From: Lophius americanus
Taxonomy: Eukaryota; Chordata; Actinopteri; Lophiiformes; Lophiidae
DNA: 64,000 nucleotides
Direction: 5' to 3'
Assembly (NCBI GenBank): GCA_037951165.1
Contig: JBBDHG010000011.1
Span: 6,599,001-6,663,000 of the forward strand
Positions 11,301 to 23,358 of this stretch are shown here, in pieces. Under the pieces are notes generated by a model, which worked only from the letters and a program-made list of their open reading frames with translations, searched no databases and was not told the origin of the DNA. Numbering within the stretch: the first letter of the stretch is position 1; every line of letters begins with the position of its first letter. Made by a program: the position numbers and the translations under genes.

Positions 11301-13234
11301 AGGACATTTTGCGTAAGCCATTCAATCGTCTTCCTTGCATGAAAATGTAATGAGATATGTTACCGTTTCACAAGTGAGGCAGCGTGTCTCGTTGGTCAGA
11401 GTGCCTTGGAAGATCTCATGGACCCAGGTGGGAGCGGGCGTGGCGTTACTGTTGTTGTTCTGACAGTCCAATGTGCCGTTGGCAACGCGGCCATTGGTCT
11501 TCTCCTGCTTCTTCTCTTCCTGAAGCAGATCTGCAATGGTGTTCAGCAGGTAGTTCAGGAACTCGTGAGCATCTTGTTGCATGTAATTATCAAACAGCTC
11601 TGGGGAAGAAAGTACCGAGAGACATGTTAGAGTTCATATTCAGATATTCTCCATATTCTGCATGTACTTTATTGTCTTCTGTCTTAAGAATTCTGAGTGA
11701 CAGTGGCAAACAAAGAGAAAAATAATTTGAAATTGCTGAAGTTATGTTTTAGATTCCGCTAAACTTCCCATCTATTTACTCACCATTCTCCTTGCGCAGC
11801 CGTGTGATGAACTTCTTGGGTGGTATGACACCCACTTTCCTCTTTTGGTTGGCAATACTGTGGAACAGGTCAGCCAGGCAGGTGAGAAGGTTCTCCTTCC
11901 TTCGAGGCTGACTGCGGTATGCCAAGATCTTCTCCCGAAACGGTCTGCAGAAGTACAAAGCCTGCAGCACGGAGTTGCAGTAGCAGGTGTTCCCGAACTG
12001 AATTCACATATGGGAAAGACAGAACCTGCGTGAGCATGTGTCAAGCATAAGTGTATAGGATAACTTGAATTATAGAGCATAATTTCCTTACGTTGACCAG
12101 GCCAAAATAGTGTTCATTGACCGGAAACTGCTCAGATCCAATCTCTTTCTCCAGTGCAGAGGCATTGGCGCCCTGTAAATGCACAGAGCCAAAGATTGTT
12201 TGACTTTTCATAAAATAAGGTGAAACAATGTCAAAAACACAGCAATTCTGATCTGAACCAGTAAGTCAATTAATTGCATTAATCAAAGTCACTCTTGGTT
12301 AATGCCTTTTAGCAATAAAAAGTCTTTGTTGAGTTTAAAAATAATTCAATACTGGGTATTTCCCATACCACCTCCATTCTTAGCTTCAATGCGTTTGGAT
12401 TTCGAAGCATGCAGTGTTTTGAGTGATATTTCAATTTTGATGTCCCTGGAAGGTGATATAACATTAGTCCCAAAAAGCATCTGAATGTAAACGTTGTGTG
12501 AGATAACAACATCAGGTTGTGTGCCAGATTTTATTTTGCCAAATAACCTGGCATGATTTGATTATGATTAACTGAACACGATGTAACATGCAGACAGCAA
12601 GAAACTGTACAGACTGGACAAAAACCTGGAACTGCTCCACAGCTGCGCAGCTCGTGTACCATGTCGTCATCGCCTGCCTTAATAAGAGCTGGTACTTTGT
12701 CAACGGCCAATACACCAATTTGACCGTGACGGTTTACTTTAACATAATGTTATCTCCGGTCTCACAGAAACTCCCCCTCAGTACAGAGGTGTTCTAGTTG
12801 TTGATAAGCTGCACCACTGTTTTAGCTTTAGTTGCTTCGGATTAGCTAGTTAGCTGAGAATACCATTTACAGCAGGTGCACGGTCACTCAAAAGAAGACG
12901 TTATAAATAGTAACCAAATACATTTTAAAGCTTTAAGATGAAGGAAAGTCAGCTTAAGAGCCTGACATCTACAAACGTTAATAAAACGACAGGAACAAAT
13001 CATACTGTGGGCGGCTGCTCGCTTTGACATAACGTTAGTCGGGAAACTGAGTGGCTAGCAAACATACCAGGATTAACTACCTTTATTTATTAATTCAACT
13101 TGTTAAAAGAAGATAGCAGTCGGTCGACGTTTTCGTAGTCATCCATTAGCCTGAAAAATACCTGTATGAGAATGTCGTGCACTCACCATGGTACAAAAAG
13201 AGGCAAATTTGGAGACTGTCATTAGGATTTCCAT
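8303..13234 (-). CDS. usp12: Ubiquitin carboxyl-terminal hydrolase 12 (9 exons, 372 aa)
   Basis: Cysteine protease that removes ubiquitin; in the USP1/12/46 group it is weakly active alone and is stimulated by WDR48 (UAF1) and WDR20. Coding exons in transcript order: 13234-13187, 12172-12092, 11997-11784, 11599-11364, 11060-10984, 10235-10152, 10062-9865, 8577-8499, 8404-8303. All have GT/AG borders and agreeing phases, summing to 1119 nt. The Cys box FGNTCYCNS gives catalytic Cys48. [12 protein letters not shown] lies in exon 4 and the CLTC/CEEC zinc pairs in exons 4 and 6. The His box GHYIAI gives His319, and the following Asp is about residue 335. The protein starts [12 protein letters not shown] and ends FYQSRD, as in vertebrate USP12. 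USP46 is the near paralogue, but the N-terminus and rpl21/gpr12 neighbours favour usp12. The AT-rich introns contain no other gene. Confidence 0.96.
10333..10392. repeat. Short tandem duplication in a usp12 intron (about 34 bp x 1.8)
   Basis: A segment starting GAATGATTATTGACAG at 10333 recurs at 10367 with one base change, separated by an A run. Confidence 0.7.
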
Positions 13235-13937
13235 TCGACTAGCGCCATCTTCCACCACACAGCCGTGCGCTGACAGAACTCGGCTGGTTCCCCTCGTGAG
13301 AGCAGGCAGACGATTCTGCTGAGCCCGCGACGGAAAGTCCAACAGCTCAAGAGCACGAGAGCATTCACGAAGGCTGCTACTGGCTTCCGTTTTCACTTAA
13401 TCACGGTGGATAAAGACTATCGCCTCAGTTATCTATGATTCTCACACTGTATGATACTCGTAGCCTTCTTCCAGCGGCGCAGTTCCTAAAGCCAAATCGA
13501 TAAAGCTTTGATAAAGTAAGAATCAATCTGATCAAAACATTTAAGATCAGCTCGCTCAAGTTTTGCGCATGCGCATCACCATAAACTCTACGAATGATAT
13601 AACTACATTTGTACCATGGCAAAAGTATAAATGGTCCTGTTTGCCTTCTCTAAATGCGGAATAGCATTTCAGTCGGTCAGTTGACATGTATTTTTCTCAT
13701 GTCTCTTAGTAGACTAACATAAATAGTAAAAAAATAAAATAAACACTATATGTTTCAACAGATCCATGAGCAGTTACTGAACATCAGTGATAGCTTTATT
13801 TTTGGTGTAATATCCGAAGGAGCTGATCCTGGGTCCGCTGACCACCTCCTCCATTTAGCGTAACGTTGTTTTTTTTGCAGGCAATATCGCGGCATGCCTC
13901 AAGGGTTTTGACAAGGCGGAGTTTTGGGTCCTATGTT
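13235..13937. promoter_or_regulatory. Bidirectional usp12/rpl21 promoter interval
   Basis: The usp12 start (-) and rpl21 transcription start (+) face away from each other across about 0.7 kb. A YY1-like GCCATCTT lies at 13243-13250 just upstream of the usp12 ATG, and another lies in the rpl21 first exon. No other coding sequence is visible. Confidence 0.55.
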
Positions 13938-13977
13938 CTCTCTTTCCGCCATACCCGCCATCTTGTAGAGACCGGGG
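13938..13977 (+). promoter_or_regulatory. rpl21: rpl21 noncoding first exon with 5' TOP-like start
   Basis: A pyrimidine run (CTCTCTTTCC) typical of terminal oligopyrimidine mRNAs is followed by GCCATCTT, a YY1-type element common in ribosomal protein genes. The donor GG|GTAAGA follows at 13977/13978. Such leaders give growth- and mTOR-dependent translation in known ribosomal protein genes. The exact start base is inferred. Confidence 0.7.
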
Positions 13978-14770
13978 GTAAGAGCCTCTTCTTGTAAAAT
14001 CTAATTTTTCTACTTAATTATCCTGTTATCTGTTCACGATAACATAAATATACCGTCTTAAGAGCTCCCCTTTCGTGTCGTTTGATTGATATTATTCACA
14101 AATACTTTCAAAGACTGGTGTTTTCCGTTGAATGTGAGAAGGAACAGTAGCGTGGCTCCACATGTGGGCCTCTATATACAGGAACGTTGTGTTAAATAGT
14201 ATTTTTCCCAAATCTATTTGTTGCCATGCTATGGTTCAGCGCGACTTGATCGGTCACGGGTAGTTACTTTATCTTATGAACGTATATCATGCTACCTACA
14301 ATAGTTCCAGCCGTGGTTATGTATTTTCCTTTTAACATTCCTACTTATGTCACGCTCAGTTGAACAGCGCATAATTTTTATAAAGAAATGTTATATATAT
14401 CTAGATATAGATATACAAATGTATATATTGGGTTAATCAAATTCATTGTTACGACCGAGAGGCAATTTCCCAAACTAATAAAAATCCTTAACGATCTGCT
14501 GCTTAGCTGTTAGGGTTCTATGTAGGCTGATGTACCAACTGTTGGTAATGTCCCCCTTTCATTTTATGCTATATTCAGTTATCCATCCTTGTAATCATGA
14601 AAATACTACATATATTTTTTTTAAATAACTTCCATTGTTATGATCTGTATTGATGAAAATTAGACAGTTGTTGAAATGTAAGACCCCATTGCCATGATAG
14701 CATATACAGTAAGAAAAACGTATTAGGCTCTGTCATGTGTAACTGAATTTTCTTTCAGTAATCAGGCATC

Positions 14771-16871
14771 ATGACGAACACCAGAGGTAAGAGGAGGGGG
14801 ACCAGGTACATGTTCAGCAGGCAATTCCGCAAACATGGTGAGTACAGATTAATTGAGTAACTGGTAATATAAAGCATCCATACAGGCCAGAATGTGTGTC
14901 AGTGTTGTGCAAAGTGATGTACATCAATTGATTTCATTTATTACACAGGTCCAATTCCCCTGTCCACATACATGCGCATCTATAAGAAGGGTGACATTGT
15001 TGACATTAAGGTAAGATACAGAACATGTTGTCTAATTATGTCCCTAACATAAGCCCTTATTAGGTCATCGTTTGGATATTGCACTACAAATTCTATGCAT
15101 GATTTAAAAGTGATTGATTCACCAGCTGGCAAAAAGCAGTCAATAGGATGGCATGATTTAGGCTCAATTTGAGGTTATAGGGGTTCACGAAATAAAACCT
15201 GCAATCATTTTAATATATTAAGGTATTTTTGATGCTCATAATATTAACTGCACGTAAATGCCAATAACTGCCAATGGCTTTTCATAATGCATTGGCAGTT
15301 ATGTGTTTGAAAGCAGTAATCATACATTTCTGTTGAGTTTGAAGGAGAGCTGCTAAGGGGTGTCAGATTTGGAGTGATTGAAACATTTACTGGTTCCAGG
15401 TCCCACAAATAATGATGGAAAAGGTGACTCAGTTTTTGCTGTATAAATGCATTGGTACATGTGATGTATTTTCAGGGCACAGGTACCATTCAAAAAGGAA
15501 TGCCCCACAAGTGCTATCATGGCAAAACAGGACGTGTTTACAACGTAACCCAGCATGCTGTTGGCATCATTGTCAACAAGCAGGTCAAGTAAGTAACAAA
15601 TAATCTTGTTTGTTTTTTTCGGGACCTTGTAAATTATTTTTCTCAGTCTTTTGGTGTTCGGTTGCTCATACACTTTATCTATGTTGACGGATGTGACCCC
15701 ATCTTCACTTTGCCACCATGACTGTTCATGTCTCAGGTGGTCATTCATGTGGGGAAAACTATTTAATCCTTGAGCACCACAGTCTAACCCCTGTTAGGCC
15801 TGAGGTTGTTCCGAGGAGACAGTAGAAGAGCAGATATTTAAATAGTTTTTTACTACACAGCAATTTTGTTTTTCTTGGATTTTGTTTTTGAGATAAAATA
15901 GGCATAATTTAACACGGGTCATTGAAGCTACTCAAATGCATATATTTGTTGAATAGTAGATTTTCTCTCATTGTAATTATTAGTAGACTACATTCTTCTG
16001 ACGGCACGACGTTCCCTTGTTTGACCAATTGCATCATGTTTCACCTTCCTAAAAATTAAGATGCTTGTATATTTAAATGAGTGAAGATGATTTTGGAACA
16101 TTTCACACTTGCATACTTACAGCAGGCAAGTGGGAAAGCTAACATTAAGGAAACATTCAGCTATGCCAGGACTGGTGGTTGTAACATGTTTAAAGACGGG
16201 CTTGGTTATCATGCCGCACAAATGTTAAGTGTGTACACATTATGTCCTTTAATTGTTGCCTGATGGTTCCCGAACAAAAGTTTTCAGTGCAAAACTAATC
16301 AATCGTGATCCATGTCTACTCATGTTGGTTGAGAAAATTCAGTTTAGTAAGTCATTGCAGTTGATGATTAGAAAGGTCATCGTAATCTGTATTGACTTGT
16401 TGGACATAACCTTATGCTTTTTCTCCTCACAGGGGCAAGATCTTGGCCAAGAGGATTAATGTGCGCATTGAGCATGTGAAGCACTCAAAAAGCAGAGACA
16501 GTTTCCTGCAGCGTGTCCAAGAGAACGAGGCTAGGAAGATGGACGCCAAACAGAACGGCACTTGGGTGGAGTTGAAGCGCCAGGTATTAAATGATCTGAA
16601 ATTACTTAAATTACTGGAAGATTAAAAACTTTTAACATCAGAATGTGTAAATAGGGAAACAAAAGAAATAATGGCATACCTGTATGTTGGGAATGAGTTG
16701 GTCTTAAATTACTAGAAACGAAGCTGGAACTGAACTCCCACATTTTTAAATCACCTACTGTACTTGTTCTTGTATCTACAGCCTGCTCCTCCTCGTGATG
16801 CCCACTTTGTCAGCACCAAGAAGAATGAGCCACAACTACTTGAGCCCATCCCCTATGAGTTCATGGCATAA
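14771..16871 (+). CDS. rpl21: 60S ribosomal protein L21 (eL21), 160 aa
   Basis: Structural protein of the large ribosomal subunit. Coding exons: 14771-14837, 14949-15010, 15476-15588, 16433-16583, 16782-16871. They sum to 483 nt, or 160 residues, the usual eukaryotic eL21 length. The protein starts MTNTRGKRRGTRYMFSR and ends LEPIPYEFMA, both family hallmarks. YMRIYKKGDIVDIKG and the KRINVRIEHVKHSKSRD segment lie between. The ATG is 12 nt into the second exon (acceptor TTTCTTTCAG ending at 14758). An ATTAAA signal at 16883-16888 lies right after the stop, so the 3' UTR is short. As in other vertebrates, an intron hosts a snoRNA (see 15690-15824). The gene has full introns, so it is the functional copy and not a processed pseudogene. 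Confidence 0.98.
15690..15824 (+). ncRNA. H/ACA box snoRNA in rpl21 intron, probable SNORA27
   Basis: Two hairpins with a hinge H box and a tail ACA can be drawn. Hairpin 1: basal stem CCCCAT (15697-15702) with GTGGGG (15749-15754); upper stem GCCACC (15712-15717) with GGTGGT (15736-15741), leaving a guide pocket. H box AAACTA at 15756-15761. Hairpin 2: basal stem CCTTG (15768-15772) with CGAGG (15812-15816); upper stem CTAAC (15784-15788) with GTTAG (15793-15797), again with a pocket. ACA at 15819-15821 is followed by exactly three bases. Total length is about 135 nt. H/ACA snoRNAs guide pseudouridylation of rRNA or snRNA with dyskerin. Human RPL21 is known to host SNORA27, which supports the name; the target pairing was not checked. 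Confidence 0.75.
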
Positions 16872-18504
16872 AGAGCTGACCCATTAAAAATATTTGTACA
16901 CATGCGGCTTGTCATGTTTTGTTTCAAACACTTGAATTTTATTGAAGTGGTTTGATGTGCCGTCATTCTGCGATGATTCTCCTCATTTAATTACTCAGAA
17001 CAAAATCAAATGCACTTTTCATTTCACTGGCAAACTGAGAATGATGAGCAAGTGTCACGATCTTTTCACATTCCAACACCTTCACCCATCAGTTCCTACA
17101 TAGTTCCTGCTGTTTGCACAGTCAGTTGGCATTATGGACTGAATGACTCCTGAAACATCAGCAGTTCAGTTGTCCCATACTCATCATGGACCTCTTATCC
17201 CCACCGGTTAAAATTTAACAGTTTGCAATTTTATTTGTCTTAAGACATTAATAGCTTTTTAATAGAGGCTGCTTTACATGTCACTAGCAGAACTGGGGAT
17301 AAAGATGAAACCATTCGTAATTGCATTTGGCGACATAAGTTCCAACAATCTCCAAGGTTGGGTTTTAATTCCAGTTTGATGCTGTGACTGGGTTGTACGC
17401 AGCCGTGATAGACAGCCACGGGGTACACCAAGAGATCAGTAGAATTTGAAATGAAATTTACAAATGGCTTCTGAGACACTGCAAAATGCATGCTCATATT
17501 ACAGGGAATACCCAGTTCTTTAACAAACACAAAAGTGCATTAGTCTATCAAATAAGGTTAATTTACTTTGCAAACACAAAATGTGGGACCTGGAGAAAGA
17601 TGACAAGCAAATTTAGAGATGGACTGCCTCCAAATATAAGTACCTGAAACGGGATAAGAGTTATGAGATTATTAATCGTAAATTAATTTCGCACATGGGT
17701 TCTATACAATGGAAAATTGCTGTGGGGTTGTGTGTTAGCACCTTAAGGTAATGTGGGAATGAAACCGTCAAATCTCTGCAGTGGGTGCCGCAGACGCTGT
17801 CTATACAGTGGAGGTGCAGTAGGTGGCAGTATGCACCAGGTTATCGGTCAACTTTATAAGCATGGAGGTCCTCTGGTTGGGCAGCATCGGGCCCAAAATA
17901 GACGTGTTATTACAATATCATCTGTTTTATTGATTGTACTATAATTTGGTGTTGACAAGAGGAGCTTTCCCCTATAAAAAACCACCTTGTTCCGAGCAAA
18001 CAGATTATTACCGGTTACAATGAAGAAAACCAGGTGCTTCTCAGTGCAAAATACAACAAGATATAAGATGCAATAATAGATGAATCATTTACTAACCATA
18101 TTTCAGATGTGATAAAGATAACTGGTGCCATACTTACTTTGGAACTGGTAAATAATTATGAACATGCACAATATGGATAAGATATTCTGAAAAATACTTT
18201 CCGAATGTGGTTAAACTGTATGTTTTATCTCTGTCATCAACTGCTGCTGGCTGTAAACCCCATTGCTTGTTTTTTTTGTTGTTATTTTGTATAATAATTG
18301 TTGGATATATAAAATCAGAGCACACCTATTTATATTATAGCACTTGATGTGTGTGCTGTTCAATCAGTGGGGGCTGAATGGTTGACTGGTTATGTGACAA
18401 ATAGGTTATCTCATCCCACCTCAGTACTTTACCCAATATTTACACGAATTAGCTGCAGTTTACAGAGATAGGGCAAGCAGCTGACAGGATGGAGTGTGTT
18501 TGTG
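16872..18504. other. rpl21 3' end and intergenic DNA; no gene seen
   Basis: Beyond the short rpl21 3' UTR I see no conserved exon on either strand. The open frames here have no recognisable domain. Confidence 0.5.
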
Positions 18505-18546
18505 TGAGAGAGAGAAAGAGAGAGAGAGAGAGGGGGGGGGGGGGGG
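18505..18546. repeat. (GA)n purine tract followed by 15 G
   Basis: A GA-repeat with one interruption runs to about 18531, then an unbroken G run at 18532-18546. Confidence 0.9.
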
Positions 18547-18937
18547 TCTGGATTGAGAAGGCCACCAAGAAAGCTGTGTGAACATTAAATTTCATTTCAA
18601 TGGATGCCACCCTTTGATTTTTGTTGAATTTTAAGAGATCTGCAAGTAAAGACTACACATGCAACCTGTGTTCTTACCCCTCTTGTGTACAAGGGGCCTT
18701 AGATAAACGTCTACAGGTTATATTTCGTCACCCTTATAACTTGGCCAACCTGAGGTCATGGATTTCCGACCTGAGTCGTATCAGGACAAAGTAATAAGTA
18801 TCCCAACTACCTGAGGAGTTAAAACCAGGAAAACTGATGGGAAAATAAAATGCTATCAATCAATGAGCCGGATGGCAGCAAAGCCCTCAGTATTGATTTG
18901 TAACGACCTGAATTGTCCTTGTATTTAAGTACACTCC

Positions 18938-19284
18938 AATGAAACATGGATGTTGTTTGTGTTCAATGACTTTTTTACCCAGAACCAACTAGATAGTTCA
19001 TTTTTTGCAATTAAAACAAAGGCGTGTCATGGCATTAATGTAATAGTAAAGGGTTTAGGATTACATAATTGAGTTTAGTACAGGCAACATCACTGTGTGC
19101 AATGAATGAAACATGGATGTTTGCATAAGACAGCTTTGTTACAGAGAAACAAATAGATAGTTCATTGTTGCCAATTAAAACAAAGGCATGCCATTGCATT
19201 ACATGTAACAGTAAAAGGTTTGAGATTTCATAATTGAGTTCAGTACAGGCAACATTATTATGTTCCGTAAGTGAAACATAACTG
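18938..19284. repeat. Diverged tandem duplication, about 165-bp unit, two copies
   Basis: AATGAAACATGGATGTT at about 18938 recurs near 19105. AGATAGTTCA at 18991 recurs at 19155. CAGGCAACAT at 19081 recurs at 19246. The offset is steady at 164-167 bases and copies differ by scattered substitutions and small indels. A decayed third start lies near 19270. Confidence 0.85.
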
Positions 19285-22200
19285 TGCTTATTATATTCCA
19301 CATACTTGTAAGATGTACCACTTCAAAAAGTAGTTTGTTCTACATCTGCTTTATAGTATTAAGTAATATATTAGTTTTATAATCTTTTCCCCATGTGCTC
19401 AATCTAATTTTGTTGGATTATTTGATATAATTAGATTAATTCATTAAAAAGATTCTTAGAGTGTAAGGTAAATGGTGTCACTTCTTTTTTATATTCCCAA
19501 AGCTTCAAGCGATGATTGAAAAATTATGGATTCTACCTATAACTCCATTTTTTTGTTTCGTTTTATTTCTTTCTATTAATCTTCACTGCATTGTATAATA
19601 AACCTCCCAATGAATCTACAGTAAGTCCTTTGTGTGTATGTGTGTGTATGTGTGTGTACGTGTGTGTGCGTGTGTTTGTGTGTGTGTGTTCTCACAGATA
19701 GGCTCAGAGCGTCATGTATTGCACTGACTCATGGAAGTTACTGATTGAAGGGATAAAAAGTAAACAGAAAAGGAGAGAGAGAGAGCGAAAGCAAGCGTGA
19801 GGGAGGAGGGCAGAGAGACGAGCCCTGTGGATAAAAGCCATGGAGCACTATGAACTCCTTAATCACACACGTTTGACACACACAGATTGAGTCTGACAGC
19901 TCAGCCTGCAGCTCGGAGCAGCCGCATCGACCCGGGATGTTACACATTAACCACTCACACACAAACAGTAGATCATTGGACATGTCTTGGTCCAAGAGGA
20001 GAAGATGTTGCAAGATACGAAATTGCTGAATTATCTGTATAATAGCTCATTGTAGCAGATCACCCAAATCATAAAACCTTGTATTAACTTGAACTTGTAA
20101 AGCTTATATGTTAGAGTGATTTCAAGCCACGTAGATATTTTGAGGCCCTTTTCAGTCCCCATGTTAGAGATAGTAGTTCCTCAGTTTTCTGCCTTCTATA
20201 GAAGTCAAGGGATTTTTTTATTTTGTGTGTATGTTTTGTTTCTCAGGATCATCCATGAACCTCAGAATCACCTCTACGTGACCTCCAAATACCTCCTCTT
20301 TGGGGTATTTGGCCCAACAAATAAATGATTTAAAGGGTTTTTCTGTGGATTATCAGCGAGTTTCATGGCTAGTATTTGAAACATATGTTGCTAAACCTAA
20401 AACAATTATTCTGATCCTTTATCTGAAGAGAAAAGCGAGAATATTGGTGTGAAAAACCATCCATTAAAAAAGAAGACACGAGTATGATCAGTTTCATCAG
20501 AAAAAACCTTCTTAATGTGGGATAATAAAAAAACAAGGTATGCAGCAAACTCTGCTCTCCTTATCCCCCCTTTAAAAACATATCTTCTACTATCCCACCT
20601 CTTGAAGAAAAAAGGCCTTCAGTGATCTGGAGAGTAATATCTGTACCTGTGAAGCAAGTCTGGGTGTGACGATGTATGTCCACATGCTGTGTGTGTATGT
20701 TTGGGATAGGCCTTAGGGTTTGACAAAGGTACAAGGAAATCCCACTGCAGGACAAATAGAGTGTATGCTGTATCTCTGTGTGTGATAGGTGGGGTGATAG
20801 AGTCTGTGTGGTTATCATGGATGGGGGGGCCGGTCATATATGTGGATATTGGGCCAGCTGTATTGATCCTGGCCCTGACAGCAGAGGTGGAGGAGGTGTG
20901 GGGGACCGGATAAAAAAAAAGGAGGTGGCTGATAACGGTGTCAACTGACCCTGGCGTGGTTGCCTGAAGCGTGGGAGGGCATGAGTTAACGCCCAACAGG
21001 CTCTCAATAGGCCTTAATCACAAAAGTCAATCAAAGGTTTCACATGAGACCATGACAAGGGCGCAGAGGACGATCTCTAATGTTTAGACAAGCAGATAGT
21101 TTTAATGGATTGGCATTATCTCTGTCTTTTTCCAAAGCATACAAAAACTTGTTTAAGTCGCTTTTTCAAGGCTCTTTCAAATGAAACATTACATTCCTAA
21201 ATAATGAAACACTTTAATTTTTATATGTCCGAACCAACAGGCTGGTTAAAGGTGGCAATCTCAGACACTATAATAACAGTTTTAGTGTTTGAAGGCAGAT
21301 TATGATAAAAATCTTAGAATTTAGACTTAAATGATCCACCATCACGAACAATGCAAACAGAGAGTTAAAGTAATGGATTTTATCTGTTGTTTGTTTCCAA
21401 AGCATTACATTTTCTTGAACTTGTTAAATAGCATAGGAAGTTCCTCTTACAGCTTTATCCTTAATTTTTAACCAATGAAGTCCCTAACAGTTCATTCCAA
21501 CTCGCCAAAGGTTTACTCATGGTATGCTTTAACCAATTTAATAATTCTTAAGCTTCAAGAACATGTCCTGTATTACATTTGTTTTGATACCCTTCTGATA
21601 TCGTAATTTGTACAAATGTAAACAAAACAAGTTGTTAAAATATTGTTATATCTCATTTTCATGATGAGATTTGATATTTATGTCAATGAGAAGGGAAATC
21701 TGTGTTCCTAAAGGAAAAAATTGTCAAGCTGATTTATTGAGGTGTTGCTTATAAATTATTGTGTAGATCTCTGACAACAAGGGGCAACATTCACAAAAAA
21801 GCCACAAATGTATTCCTTTTGGTTTAATATCCCCCGAAATATCATCATTGCCAGTGCCGTGGCATCTGCATCTGCCACTGCAGATTAGGCATCTTAAAGC
21901 AATAACTCAAAAACAATTTCATGGATCATTTTTAAATTGTAAACGCCTCTGGACCTCAGTGAGAAAAACCTGTACTGATTTGGAGAAGGTCAGTTGCATA
22001 TTTCTGACACTAGGGGGAGCATTAACTCCATATTTTTTCGGACCATAATTTCTCAATCGAAAGTTGCCCATGAATGAATCAACTCAAGGAGATTTATGAT
22101 CACATGTTACTGTAAAAGTTCCTATTTTACTTACTAGGGGGAGCTTTTTAAAAAAAAAAAAGTAAAACACTGTTTTCAAGACATGACTTCACGTTCAATT

Positions 22201-23358
22201 TGAGGAGTTCAATCAGGAAGATAGCTTGTACAATGCAGGGGATTGGGGGCTTTTTATGGATAGATCCTTGCTGTTGGGACTACAGTTTAGGACTAGTTTA
22301 TGTGTTAATTCTGATACTTGAAAGCCTGCACTATTACTCTTCTCAGTTAAACTAAGACGTTGAATGGGGGATTAAGAAATAGCATCGTTTTCTTCCGGCA
22401 GTGTAAAGCTTAAATTTTCATACGTAAGAAAACCAAAGCTTGTTCAATTTAAAACATAAGGAATTTAGCGCCACCGTTTCTTGTTTTTTTTGTATGATGA
22501 GCAGCTGGCGGCTGAGACGTGAGGTGGTCACTGAGTCAATTTGCTGTTTTCATGTGCCTCTACTTTTACTACTACTTTGTGTTATTTTCCTTAAAATAAC
22601 AAAAGGAGCATCGTAAAGTCAGCAAAGTGACAATGTGGGTTTCTGCAGGCAATGTGGGTCATAGGCCCACAGAAATATTAACACTAACATTAAGACCGCA
22701 GCAGCAGCTAAACCTCAAAATGAGCAATAAGAACGTTTCATATTAATTCAATCTTCCTGTTCATAATTAACACAGCCGTTCACTAAGGTGTGAGACAGGT
22801 GGATCTAGTCTCAGGTTTTGCAGGTTAGAAAGGATCACTCTGAAGACAAAGTTCTGAGGACAATAAATCTCGGCTATCACTGAGTAATATTGGAGGCTTG
22901 ATAAGATTGAGATTAGAGCCGTACATTCTGTGAATATGTGCGTGTTAAAGGAGACAGACAGTCGCCTCTCTCCCTGGTTGGGCTCCACACACAGCAGATC
23001 AACAGATAGCCTCCTGCTAGGAGCCTGCGTGACATTTTTAAAGCCTGAATCAATCACTGTTGAGGACTTGGGCGTTTATTATGTTTGAGTATCAATTTGA
23101 GTGCTATTAACATCAGGGGCCTAAATCATTTCTCCAGCATCATAACTGTTAGATCACCACTAATTATAGGACAGTGGTAAACATGAAAATAATATATATT
23201 TTATAGATATCATTGAGGCAGGGCACCCCTTTCTTTCTCTGATTGGTACATTCCAATGAGATATATTAAGCACAGGTGAGCTTCTGGTTGCAGGTCACCA
23301 AGTGTCCTGCATGTTTTGACTGTGGCCACAACACCACAGCTGACAGCGTTCATTAAAG
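19285..23358. other. Intergenic DNA between rpl21 and gtf3a; no gene seen
   Basis: AT-rich with short homopolymers and a TG microsatellite at 19631-19690. RASL11A lies between RPL21 and GTF3A in human, but no GTPase P-loop or other exon of it was recognised here on either strand. Confidence 0.5.
19631..19690. repeat. Imperfect (TG)n microsatellite
   Basis: Alternating TG with periodic TA and CG interruptions over about 60 bases. Confidence 0.9.

Noticed and set aside
14640..14750. Possible C/D snoRNA in rpl21 intron 1 (a TGATGA and a CTGA about 90 bases apart)
   Set aside because: The C box is imperfect, no terminal stem forms and no D'/C' pair is visible.
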